DNA of 64,000 nt, taken from positions 1,798,001 through 1,862,000 of the forward strand of contig JAGKQI010000096.1 of the NCBI GenBank assembly GCA_018806915.1, written 5' to 3'. A model generated the notes under the pieces. That model saw only the letters and a list, made by a program, of their open reading frames with translations, was not told the origin of the DNA and did no database searches. Origin of the DNA: Phytophthora colocasiae. Taxonomy: Eukaryota > Oomycota > Peronosporomycetes > Peronosporales > Peronosporaceae. Shown here one piece after another: positions 1-9,240 of the stretch. The translations under genes were made by a program, and so were the position numbers. The stretch's first letter is position 1, and the number at the start of each line of letters is the position of its first letter.

Positions 1-543
1 AGCATATTCCTCCCCAAATATGTATGTCACTCACATCAGGAGCCTTTCCGTACACTTTTTCGTATGGTGTCATCTTGCCTAGCCGACTCATTGGTGTTCG
101 ATTTTGCACATAAGTCATGTACATGAGGGCTTCTGGCCACCACCTTCTGGCATTTCAGCGTCATTTAGTGCGCATCTAACTTTGCTCATTTTTGTTTGAT
201 GGTCTCTTTCTGCTGCACCATTTTCTTCTGGGCAGTATGCATTCGATTTTTGGAACACAATGCCTTTATCCTTACAGAAGTTATTGAACGCTTGATTGAC
301 GAACTCTGTTCCACCAACTGATCTAATGTGTCTAATTGTGAACTTTCCGTCACGTTCCAGTTGCATGAGCAGCGTTTTAACTTTGTCGTTTACTTCTGTC
401 TTATTCCAGAGAACAACGCCATGATGATTGATCGTTAATTATACTCAAGAAATATATTATAGTTCCAATAGTGCCATAGACTCCCATTGTTTTCATCGGC
501 CCGCTCGTATCCATGTGGATCGTACTGATTGGGCGGGTGTCTC
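1..543 (-). pseudogene. Copia 1 integrase core fragment
   Basis: Reading leftward from 543 the frame encodes the start of the integrase core (STIHMDTSGPM, with the first catalytic Asp), then IIYFLSIINDQSSWR. After a frame disruption near 366-400 it continues with the second Asp region (RSVGGTEFVN, where the usual RSDGG has become RSVGG) and the Glu region (CPEENGAAERDHQTKM). This matches, segment for segment, the integrase of Copia 2 at 13832-14989. The loss of the second catalytic Asp (D to V) and the frameshift mean no functional integrase. The frame runs to about position 110, then breaks again before the window edge. Confidence 0.85.
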
Positions 544-545
544 TA

Positions 546-1484
546 CACCTTTGCCCGACCAAGATGGTGCGGCTCCAGCGCAATCTGGTGAAGTAACCAG
601 ACAATTTACGATAGGATTTTCAACTTTCACGTTAGAATATTCGCCACTTCAGAAAAGGGTTGACGAAACGATACCTCCCGAGGCCAAAGTGGCTCAACCG
701 CAGTGCAAGGTGGGCAAGCGAGCCACCGTTGTGCTGCCGCCGTCCAGGGGAGCAAACCTTCAGATTCAGTGCGCCGTGCCCACGGAGATGGGGCTCGTGC
801 ATTATCGTCTGCAGCGCGGCAGCATTCGCATGAATGTGAATGCTGCATTTGTGGACGAAATCTACGACAAGGTCAAGTCGTCAACGATCTTTCACGAGAA
901 TTTTGAGGGAAAAAAGGTTGTCGTAGTTCTTGACAACGCTCCGGCCCACAACTAGACCGAAGACCTCATCACTGAGCGCGATGATCTTGTCCTGCTTCGG
1001 CTGGCTCCCTACTCTCCTATGTGTAACCCTATCAAAGGTACGTTAATTCTTAGCTGATTTTCAATTGCGGGATTATACTAACTGTAGCGGCGCATTAATA
1101 AAGGGTGTTTCAGCGTCTTGAAAGCCAAGGTCAAGGCTGATCTTGCCTTGTCTCGGGATGAACTGGTCATGGCGCGTCCACGCGGGACGATAGCGGCGGT
1201 GCGAATGGACATTCTGGAGCGTGCAGCTAAGCGCAGCATCGTATGCATGGACATGCGCCTCGTGGAGAGGATGGCGCTGCATTGCCAGCGTGCTGTTGCT
1301 GCCGCCGAGCGCATGGAAGACATGGAGTACGGCACTTGAACTTGAGTTTCCCCCGTGGCTCCACTTCGCTCTGCGTTTCGCCACTTTGTATTCCGTTTAT
1401 AATGCCAAATCAAACATTTCGTTTTCATAATTTTAAAAAATCTGATTTGCACTGGAGTCGCACCATCTTGGTCGGGCAAAGGTG
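546..1484 (+). mobile_element. Tc1/mariner-like DNA transposon inserted at TA in Copia 1
   Basis: A 939-bp element bounded by inverted repeats of about 39 bp. The ends read CACCTTTGCCCGACCAAGAT inward, with two mismatches between the arms. It is flanked by TA on both sides (544-545 and 1485-1486). Dropping the element and one TA joins the Copia frame exactly (...HGT then RDTRPIS..., compared with VGTRDNCPIS in Copia 2). It carries a DDE transposase remnant without an N-terminal helix-turn-helix, so it may be an internally shortened copy moved by a relative. Confidence 0.88.
590..1339 (+). pseudogene. DDE transposase of the Tc1/mariner-like element (one stop, one intron)
   Basis: The frame shows the catalytic core of a Tc1/mariner/IS630-type DDE transposase. 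RVDET carries the first Asp, and VVLPPSRGANLQ lies between. KKVVVVLDNAPAHN carries the second Asp, and LAPYSPMCNPIKG corresponds to the third-residue region (usually NPIEG, here K). A single TAG at 953-955 follows AHN. A 66-nt intron (1038-1103, GTACGT to AAAG) joins NPIKG to CFSVLKAKVKADL, giving the expected family C-terminus ending ...RMEDMEYGT. The DNA-binding N-terminus is missing. The host Copia frame runs antisense across the flanks only. The Glu-to-Lys change and the stop make the copy inactive. Confidence 0.8.
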
Positions 1485-1486
1485 TA

Positions 1487-1858
1487 GTGCCGTGCAAATT
1501 CTGATATGATATTCTTCTCATCTTCATTTCCGCACATGTGGAGCAAAAGAAGTTTACTTGACTCAGCTTGCTACGCTCCGCATATGGAATACCTTTGACA
1601 AGTTGCTTACTCATTATGTCTATCAGCTTTTTTTATTCACATGCCCAAGTCTCACATGCCATTCCTTCATTAGACTCTCAAGTTTAGTCTGGTTAGGTAT
1701 AACGAGTGGCTTGCAAGGCTTTGTTTTGATGGCATTGCACATTACTTGCCTTTCCTTTAGTGCCATTGAATGTCTTTGCTACAAACACCAATTTGTGCTT
1801 CCAGGGTACAAACTTGTACAATCCTGTATAGCTCTCTATAATATGATAGCCTGCCTTC
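1487..1858 (-). pseudogene. Copia 1 HHCC / gag-pre-integrase segment
   Basis: Minus-strand reading from 1858 gives KKAGYHIIESYTGLYKFVPWKHKLVFVA, then EWHVRLGHVNK, which is the HxxxH half of the integrase zinc-binding domain. After a damaged stretch it gives FFCSTCAEMKMRRISYQNLHGT, with the CxxC half, ending at the Tc1/mariner-like insertion. The order and wording match Copia 2 (KRKGYQIVES..., WHVRLGHLNRDK..., FFCHTCTEMKMRG). The segment is cut on both sides by DNA transposons. Stops between the two halves show it no longer codes. Confidence 0.85.
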
Positions 1859-1862
1859 TTAA

Positions 1863-1905
1863 CCCTTTCAACCCTGTATTCTGTATTGTACAGAATAAGT
1901 AAAAT
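1863..1905 (+). repeat. Left terminal repeat of piggyBac-type element 1
   Basis: Directly after TTAA the sequence reads CCCTTTCAACCCTGT, then a near-perfect palindrome centred near 1886. The right end of the element (8955-8997) is the inverted partner, with small indels. Confidence 0.85.
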
Positions 1906-2079
1906 TCCAATCTCTGTCTTGATTAATGCTCCGAGAGCTTTGCATCAAGCTATTTAAACCGCATAGAAGAAAGTGTACGGCAAACCAAACGGTGGTTAGG
2001 TGCTTCACGACAACAACAAAAAAACATTATTAAAACCACGAGGTATTTTAACAAGCGCCCCCTCCCACCGCAAACAAGC

Positions 2080-5000
2080 ATGAGGCGAGCGCCCCAGCCA
2101 GCTGTAGCGACGCGATCTGCAGAGGAGACACCAACGGCTGCGGAACGTCCGGCAGTAGCTACCCCGGAGGAGCCGCCATCGCGACCAGACGCGGCTGCGT
2201 CACAGGTGAGGGGGTCAACAAAGAAGGCAGTGCTGGCGAAAGCGTCGCTAGTGACGGCGACAGTGAGGACGAAAGAGACGGCGCCGGTTGCAGGAGGACA
2301 AGTTGGAGTTGCTTCACCCGAGACTGGAACGTACAGGGCGGTCGTGGCGACGGAGGAGACGGTGTCGACTGCTGGAGGACCTGTTGGAGCAGTGTCGTCA
2401 AAGGCTGTAGTACAGCAAGTGATTGCGGTAACGGGGGTGACGGCGCCATCTTCAGCGCAGCAAGTAGCGCTGGCGTCACTTGGGACGACGCCGACCGATC
2501 AGGCCAGTGCGAAAGCGGTGGACCCAGAGGCTGCCGCACCATCGAGAATGTCAAAATCATTCAATATGGCAAAACGAAGAAAGGCGGTTTCAACAGTAGC
2601 AAATGTGCCTCTTTCAGTAGTGACACGATCGAGGAAACGCAGTGTTGAGGCGCGTAATGAGACGGCACGGGCGGAAACGACTAAGACCGTGGCGGTTGCA
2701 GCGGCGTCGCCGCCAGTTATGACGCGAGTGAGAAAGGCTACGGCTAGGGCAACAGACGCAAGCGCATCAGCACCAGCTAGGACGAGAGCTAGGACATCCA
2801 CACGCAGAAAGGTGTCTTCAATACGAGACGCACTGACACAAGCAAGGCAGACAACACGCAAAAGGAAGACGGCTTCGCAGTCACTCCTTGTTGCCGAATC
2901 CGAAGAACATCGTGGATTAAACGAATCAATATGCGTTGATGAGCTGGCCCCGTATGACCAGGATAGTTTCATGGAGACGATGCGTGCTGTACCAAGTGCT
3001 GAGGCCATCGATGTTGGCTATGGCTCAGAAGAGCAGTCAGGTAGAGATTCAGATGCTGAGACGGAACAGTGGAGCTATGTTGACGACGTTGACTCGACCG
3101 ACAGCGAGGATGAAGATGAAAGTATATTCGCTTTTGATATCCCAGATGATGACCTAAGGGCTCTCGCCGCTTCAGGGTGGGAGGTGTACGACTCTGAGCA
3201 CTCAGGTATGTTTGTTGCAACATTCTCAGTATGTTTGGTGAACTCACTAGTTTTTATATGTTGCAGGTCAATTAGCATTAGATGCTGCTGACGATTTTTA
3301 CAGTGGTCCCTGGGGCCCAACACAGTCTGCAGTCGCCTTTGCAGACTCACCACTCGGGTTATTTTTCTACTTTCTCCCGAAGCAAATGTGGTTATTAGTG
3401 GCTGATGAATCCAACCGATATCGTATGCAGAGTATTCCAGCGATGGCAGAGGACAAACGAAGACGTATGCTGTGTGCGCAACAAGTAGATCCTAGTATTT
3501 CCGTTCCGACTTTGGAGACCATAAAAGCCAAGCTGAAGTGTTACAAGCGTTTCCAGCCTCATGAGTTTTGCCGTCTGATCGGTTTACTAATTAGCCGGAC
3601 ACTTTGCCCGATGCGCGATGGGGTCGCAAAGCATTGGTCATCCAACGAAGAGGGCTCCCTTCCGCGTGGCACCTGGGGCCGTTATATGAAGCGCGCCCAG
3701 TACGAAGAGATCACACGTTTCATTCATTTCAACAACAACGAGAGCTCGAATGCGCAGCACGATAAGGCATCGAAAATTCGCCCCATTTTGCAGACTGTTG
3801 AGACAACGTTCCGCCGAGGATACCGTTTAGGTAAAGGTATTTCCTTTGATGAAGGAATGATGCAACAAGAGCCGCTTCAACCCGCTAAGAGTGTACAACA
3901 AAGAGAAACCCAACAAATGGGGGACAAAATTCTATATGGCGTGCTGCTTGCAGACAGCGTATTGCGCTCGGTAAGATATGATTATTTATTTCTATGTTCT
4001 AAGTGTTTGTCTGACGAAGCTTTGTGTTGTCGTACAGGATCGAAGTGTATTGCGGAAAAGAAAAGGTTGCTAAGAAAAACGTTGGACCTGCTGCCGTGGT
4101 GCGAAATATTACGAAGGTCCTACATGGACAGCCACCCAAACGTTTGATCGTCACGGACAACTTTATTCGTTGCTCTCTCGTTGAAGTTGCTGTCTTTGGG
4201 CCATTATCACGTTGGAACTGTTCGAACGAACCGTCTTGGTTGGTGCAAATCAATTCAATATACGCAGTAAAAAACGCCCCAAGACTATCCCGCGGGGCAC
4301 ATACCGAATCGCTCAGGCCAGGGAGCACCCAGAACTTGTTGCGTTATCCTAAATGGACTCAAAGCCAGTAAATATGCTGGCCACAGGTTGCAGCACGATG
4401 CCGACTACAGTATTACGAACGGAAAAAGATGGAAGCAGGTCTGTCGTGCATTGCCCCTCAATCGTTCCTGAGTACCTCCGTGGTATGGGAGGGGTAGATG
4501 TACACGACCAGATACGTCTACAGCGATATTCGATCCAGAAGACGGTGGCGATGCGAAAGTATTACAAACAACTCTTTCTTGGTTTAGTCGATATGGCAAT
4601 TACGAATGTCTTCATTGTCCATAAATTTGTTCAGCGACAGCGTGGAGAGAAAATTGCAACCCATGCAAATTATATGAGGCTTCTTCACAAAGAACTTCTC
4701 GCGTTAGAGCCAGCAGATTTCGAATCCAACATGCTTGGCGAGAATTTGCTTAGCCAGCCGTTGAGATCAGAATCACACATGATGACTTAAGTGACGGAGC
4801 GCTACCGAGTGGAAAACAACACGAAGAAAAAACGACGACAATATTCCTGCAAAGTTTGTTCTGCCATGAGCACAGGAAAGAGTTCGGAAACGACGTACGT
4901 GTGCATGGCCTGTGATGCTGCATTTGGTGGACGGGTTGCATTGTGCAATCAAGTTCGCCGCGTTGAAGATGGAAACAATCTAACGTGCTTTCAAATATGG

Positions 5001-5132
5001 CATGATTCTTGGAAAAATGGTACGAAAATCCCAGGTCAATACAAAACAAAAATCCGATTCAGACGGGGTAAACGAAAGCATAGCCTAGTTGATTCATCCG
5101 GTGATAGCGACACCATGGTCTCGAGTACGTAG
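2080..5132 (+). pseudogene. piggyBac transposase (dead copy)
   Basis: Long low-complexity N-terminus (ATG at 2080, rich in Ala/Thr/Arg, then an acidic patch near 3060-3130). A 61-nt GT-AG intron (3206-3266) follows. The DDE_Tnp_1_7 catalytic region includes FYSGPWGPTQSAVAFADSPL, LFFYFLPKQMW, FQPHEFCRLIGLLISRT, GISFDEGM (first Asp), VTDNF (second Asp) and GGVDVHDQIRLQRYS (third Asp). A C-terminal Cys-rich zinc domain follows (SCKVCSAMS...TYVCMACDAAF). A second intron probably lies at 3970-4038. Frameshifts near 4040, 4200 and 4350 and a TAA at 4788-4790 break it. The same domains occur in the intact copy at 56514-59552, so this is a relative from a distinct subfamily. The stop at 5130-5132 is followed after 3 bases by the pyruvate kinase fragment. 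Confidence 0.9.
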
Positions 5133-5135
5133 TCC

Positions 5136-5690
5136 ATGGACTACAAGTTCCTCGTTGACGAGCCCCAGTTTCTGAAGGTTGAAGGCACGTTGCTGGAGGC
5201 TGACGGCTCGCTGGTGCTGAAGGTGATCAAGGCGAACGCGGACTGCAGGACGGCCATCGTCGGCACCAACAGCACGGCCATCTTGGACCTGCTCAAGAAT
5301 TGAACCGGCCCGGCCGCATGGTGTTGCTGCCCACCCTGACCGAGAAGGATTAGGACGACCTCGTGAACTTCTCTGGTGCATGGCATCGACTACAACTCGG
5401 TGTCGTTTGTGCGTACGGGCCAGGACCTCGACACCATCTCCACGGTACTGGGTCCCTGAGGCCGCGGCATCAAGAACATCTCGGAAGGACGGGTCGCACG
5501 AGGGCATGGAGAAGGTCGACGAGATCCTGGAGAAGACGGACGGCGTCATGGTTGCTCATGATGACCTGGGCATGGAGATTCCTCCTGATACGGTATTCCT
5601 GGCCCAGAAGATGATCTGCAAGTCCAACTTGGCCATGGTGACGGCCACGTAGATGCTGGAGTCAATGATCAATGCGTTGATTGATGTATC
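5136..5690 (+). pseudogene. Pyruvate kinase fragment (captured, broken)
   Basis: Starting at an ATG at 5136 the translation resembles the middle of pyruvate kinase: a beta-barrel-like stretch ([20 protein letters not shown]), then [27 protein letters not shown] in another frame, [34 protein letters not shown] and TAT-stop-MLESMINA. In the enzyme the DGVMVARGDLG region holds a metal-binding Glu/Asp pair; here ARGDLG has become AHDDLG. Stops (after LLKN, after KD, and at 5650) and frameshifts rule out function. Both ends of the gene are missing: neither the N-terminal substrate region nor the C-terminal allosteric domain is visible. It sits inside the piggyBac-bounded unit immediately after the transposase. 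Confidence 0.82.
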
Positions 5691-6104
5691 GTCAATAACA
5701 CAAACCGGCAATGACAGGGCCAACGTTTATCAAGGTTTTGAGCCGATACCGGAGAAGAATGTGCGCAACGCCGACAGTGCGACACTGACAAAGCGTCGGC
5801 CGCAGCAGGTGGGTGCGGCGTTGTTGTCGGTGCTTGCCAGACGAGTGCTGTGTTGGGCATGAAGGGCAATACGAAGGTGCCGTGTACCGAGCGGTGTTTA
5901 CAAGCGGGAACGTGCAGTCTGGTGGCGAGATTTCGTTGACGACGCAGCGAGAACAAGCAACGAATCGCGTGGTAGACAGAGTATCGGCGTGTCGATCTCT
6001 TTTCGACAGGCAGAGGAGACTTGACGTCGGACGGTAACGGCGTGCTGTTGACAGTCATAATCCGTCGACTTCATCGGCGTTCAGCAGGACGATTGAGAAT
6101 AGCG
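5691..6104. other. Unassigned stretch between the two captured fragments
   Basis: No recognisable protein in any frame; short open frames only. GC-rich composition is like the neighbouring fragments, so it may be unrecognised captured sequence. Confidence 0.4.
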
Positions 6105-7440
6105 GTTGCCCGTGAGATTTGGAACCGTGGTCGAGCATTTAGGTGTAGTGTACTCACCGACACGTTCGGTTTCTCGGTCCTTGAGATGGCCTGCAAGAAC
6201 CCGAAGTCCATTACGGTGCACTTCGGCAACAAGAAGGGCCGCAATATTCGCGAGAAGGATATGAGCTTGACTTGCGAGGACCCGTCAACGGTTGAGGTAT
6301 TGCCTCTGCTTCCTGAGATAAACTCGCGCACGCAGAGCTTCAGCTTCTCCGCGCCAGAGGATTTGTTGTTCGGGACCCAGTCAGTCAGCCCGCCCTGGTT
6401 CTGCTGGAAAAGGCCATGTTCTCTGAGATTGAGGCTACGCAGTTGATTCCGGATGATGCGCACTCTGCCGGTCACTCCTCGGTGAGTACGCTGCTCTGTT
6501 CGTTCACGAAAGCATTGATATGGAGAATGTTGCCTAAGTAGTGTTTTTGCGTGGTCTTCTCAAGCAGAGGCCGTGAAGCACGACGCGGAGGGCAGCTCTG
6601 ACTACGGCATGGTGGCCACGAACTCTACTCGCGTTGGTCCTAGGTGATGTCCAAGATCGTGGACGGCATCGAGGCTACGTCGGGCAAGCTGTTGCAGGTG
6701 GTAAACTTCAATATCCATGCCAGTATGTGGTTTCCGGAGAAAATGTGAACGTGGAGACGCTATCTCTCGCTCTGTCCGCGTAGAAGTCGGTGGAGGCCTC
6801 GGCATCGAGAAGGTGATTTGGAGTCGCTCGCCCAGGCGCAGGCTGGCAAGAACATGTGCCAGCAGACCGGCCGTCCGTTCACTCTTGCCCGAGGTCTGGC
6901 GATGATCCCGCTTGTGCGTATCGACATGCCGTTTCACTCGTGCGAGCTGCTGGGCGTCATGCCTAAGTTCCGTGCGTTGCTGCGCACGAAGTACGACCCT
7001 TAGGTGCTGGAGCGTCAGTTGCCGCTTTTCTTGTGGATCGCTACACTCCGAATTTGGTGGCAACTCCGTTCTCGCTGAAGCGTTCGTACTTCGAGGAGGT
7101 TTACCCTGCGACGCAGAGCCCGTACTTGGCTGAGGTCCTGGACCCGATACAGTGGAAGCTGACTACGAAGGATGAGTTGGCGCACCTGCTGGTGGAGGAG
7201 TTGCTTGCGTACCAGTTCGCTTCACCCAAGCACGGAGGCGCTTCTGTTTTCTGAGGGTGGTGTTTGCGGGTTCGTGGAGATCGGCCCTGCTCCGACGTTG
7301 ACGAACATGGTGCTGCGCTCGCTGCAGGTTGTGGACTTCTCTAGCTGCCGCGCGAGGGTGTCGCCGATGCTTGTTCTTACTACCACGGATCTGTCACTGG
7401 AACCTCTGCTCTTCTGCTCAACAACAAGCTACGTGAAGTA
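6105..7440 (+). pseudogene. Fatty-acid synthase (type I, beta-type MPT domain) fragment
   Basis: The translation matches the malonyl/palmitoyl transferase end of fungal-type FAS beta. In order: AREIWNRGRAF, DTFGFSVLEMACKNPKSITVHFG, INSRTQSFSFSAPEDLLFGTQ, then the nucleophile region GHS followed by a frameshift (expected GHSLGEYAAL). Further on come VNFNIHASMW, LESLAQAQAGKNMCQQTGRPFTLARGLAMIPLV, MPFHSCELL (catalytic His motif), FSLKRSYFEEVY, VLDPIQWKLTTKDELAHLLVEELLAYQFA and GFVEIGPAPTLTNM. Stops and frame changes occur every 100-300 bp. In the live enzyme this domain loads malonyl and unloads palmitoyl groups in the cytosol. Upstream FAS domains are absent. It lies inside the piggyBac-bounded unit, on the same strand as the pyruvate kinase fragment. 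Confidence 0.85.
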
Positions 7441-7499
7441 ACCGCACAGCCGAAGCTCAGGCCGCCAGACCAGCAGCCGCAGCGGGGGTCAGAGCCGAA

Positions 7500-7735
7500 G
7501 CGGCCACGGGGATAGCCTACACTGAAGCAACCAGAGCTGCAGCCACCGGTGCGGAGGCCGGTGCGGCAGCAATTTTTGCTTCCTTCACAGCAGCTTCAGC
7601 ACCAGCGTCCACAGCCAAGCCGCTAGCATACTTGGATGCAGAAATGTACGAGTTCTCCTCCTTGAAGTGAACCACCTCGAGGTCGCGCTGGTACCACAGC
7701 ATGGGACAATTCGTTCTTCACGGCCGGACGCAGCT
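7500..7735 (-). pseudogene. Inverted fatty-acid synthase linker segment
   Basis: On the minus strand the frame reads MLWYQRDLEVVHFKEENSY, then an Ala/Val/Pro-rich stretch (AAPASAPVAAALVAS) ending at a stop, with more Ala-rich coding beyond. This looks like the region following the transferase domain, with the Ala/Pro-rich linker typical before carrier-protein domains. Its orientation is opposite to the adjoining FAS fragment, which suggests an inversion of about 0.3 kb between about 7441 and 7740. The assignment to FAS rests on position and linker character. Confidence 0.5.
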
Positions 7736-7914
7736 ACAGCACAATGTGCTTGCCGGATGGGCTGAGAGAGTCAATAGCGTGCGCAGCGGAGTAGTGGTCA
7801 CATTTTGACGTTGATGAGCAATGAACTTTTGAAGACACCGATCGTGGCACATCTATTAGCTAGTTAGGCTGTCGAATCGTGCAGCTTTCACTTAGGGCCA
7901 AGGTAGTTTACATC

Positions 7915-8687
7915 GCTAAGCGAAACCTAGGCGAAACCTTTGAGCTCGGATAAAGGTCTGCATTTGCGAGTGAAGTTGATTGTACAGCGCCGCTAAGTGC
8001 AAGTTTGCATTGGTCTTGTCGACGAGTTGCGTCACGATTGCGGCGACCTCTTGGAGAGGGAACGCTTCGTTTTCCTCCCATCTAGAACGGCAGCATCGGA
8101 AGATGATGTTAGGCGCTTGCGCTTCCTGTTCTAAGCAAATGAAATTGTTAGCAATTATTTTACCATGAACAATATAGTAAATAGACGCACGGGGTTTGCC
8201 TCCAAATATGCGTCAATTCTCGCGCGGAGGCGGGCATTCGCCTCACGCTGGAAGTTGTGCCGCAGGTCGATGGGGTTTCCAGTTTCGGTGAAATCGAAGA
8301 GCGTGCCTGGGCATGCGCCACCTGACGAGACACGTAGCTTTCTTGCCCGGCAATAAACCTGATCTCGTGGGCTCCATTTTCGCGCAGCGGGCGAATAGTC
8401 ATCGCGAAGCCATGCACTTTTTCGCCTGGGGGTGACGTGGTCACACGGTTTTTAATGGAGCGTAGCTCCCCAACAAGCCTGCCATGCATGTTAAGTAGCT
8501 CGGTCATGCGCGTGTCAAGGTTCTGAATCAGAGCCATCTTTTCCTGGTGATGGGTTGCAATCAAATCGGCGATCTGATCGTCATTGCGCTCGATGATCCT
8601 TGTGAGTCGCGTGGCCTCGCGACGAGCGTCACGCAGCTGGTGACGGAGGTCACGATTCTCGGCTTGCAGAACATCTACGCTGCTCAT
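7915..8687 (-). pseudogene. Coiled-coil protein of unknown function, broken
   Basis: Reading from ATG 8687 on the minus strand, residues 1-80 form a charged heptad-rich coiled coil (DVLQAENRDLRHQLRDARREATRLTRIIERNDDQ...). A Pro-containing hinge follows, then ENGAHEIRFIAGQESYVSRQVAHAQAR. A frameshift near 8310 moves the frame to LFDFTETGNPIDLRHNFQREANARLRARIDAYLE. A possible intron separates this from QEVAAIVTQLVDKTNANLHLAALYNQLHSQMQTFIRAQ, ending near 7915. I do not recognise the family. It lies inside the piggyBac-bounded unit near its right end and could be a third captured gene or part of another repeat family. Confidence 0.55.
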
Positions 8688-8954
8688 TTCGGGGGAGGGG
8701 AGTGTGGTGGTGAGAGGGGATTGGAGAGTGGCGGAAAGATGAAGCTGTAGGAGCCAGTTCGATCGTTTCTGAGAGGTATCGGAGTGTTAGAGGTTTCGAA
8801 GTGCGTTGAGGATTTGATACAACTAATGAAATAGCCTAAATATGAACAGCTGTCACTGCTTTAGCCAATCCCCTTTAGCTATTTGTCGCGTTTTTCTAAT
8901 GGGTTTGCAGTGAATAATCGCATAGCGTAGACGGTATACTAGACGTGAGTGATT

Positions 8955-8997
8955 TCCTATTCTGTATGATACAGAATAAATAACGGGGCTGAAAGGG
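8955..8997 (-). repeat. Right terminal repeat of piggyBac-type element 1
   Basis: Inverted partner of 1863-1905. It ends with GGGGCTGAAAGGG against TTAA (8998-9001) and contains the same internal palindrome at about 8961-8978. Confidence 0.85.
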
Positions 8998-9001
8998 TTA
9001 A

Positions 9002-9240
9002 GCCAATACTCACTTAGTATATTTGATGTTGCATTTGGTACTAGTGCTATGTTGCTGAACTGTACCGATTTGGTATCAGTTGGACTCAAGACATGTAACT
9101 TAATTGTACCAACAAATGTATTTCTCAGTTTAGAGCCCTGTCCAAAGGTAAATACGTAGTCGTCGTTTGGGCTCTTGGTCACAAAGACCGACGCTCGCCA
9201 GTCAGTCCATGCCCGCATCCTGTATCCAAAACTCAAGAAT
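9002..9240 (-). pseudogene. Copia 1 protease-region fragment
   Basis: The minus-strand frame reads VFVTKSPNDDYVFTFGQGSKLRNTFVGTIKLHVLSPTDTKSVQFSNIALVPNATSNILSEYWL and is cut by the TTAA of the piggyBac-type unit. Copia 2 has the same order (SFTFGEGSKLNNIHVGSVKLYFLGPDGIKPFQFDNMVLVPKAKANILSEYWL). The catalytic DSG of the aspartic protease, expected just upstream, is obscured by a frame change. Confidence 0.85.

Larger units (their letters stand above)
1863..8997 (+). mobile_element. piggyBac-ended 7.1-kb element carrying host gene fragments
   Basis: Both ends abut TTAA (1859-1862 and 8998-9001) and begin CCCTTTCA(A/G)CCC inward. A few bases further in, each end has a palindrome of the form ATTCTGTAT..ATACAGAAT. 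Deleting the element and one TTAA restores the Copia frame across the junction (NILSEYWL then KKAGYHIIES). Inside are a dead piggyBac transposase (2080-5132), a pyruvate kinase fragment (5136-5690), a fatty-acid synthase fragment (6105-7440) with an inverted piece (7500-7735), and a coiled-coil pseudogene (7915-8687). In the second piggyBac of this window only 276 bp lie between the transposase stop and the right end; here it is 3.9 kb. The whole interval behaves as one insertion. Confidence 0.85.

Noticed and set aside
2159..2560. Minus-strand Pro/Leu/Ser-rich open frame
   Set aside because: Antisense to the low-complexity N-terminus of the piggyBac transposase; composition is that of a shadow frame.
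1863..5132. Reading the piggyBac as a short element ending soon after its transposase
   Set aside because: No second terminal repeat or TTAA with matching ends is found near 5132-5700; the matching end is at 8955-9001, and only that boundary repairs the Copia frame.
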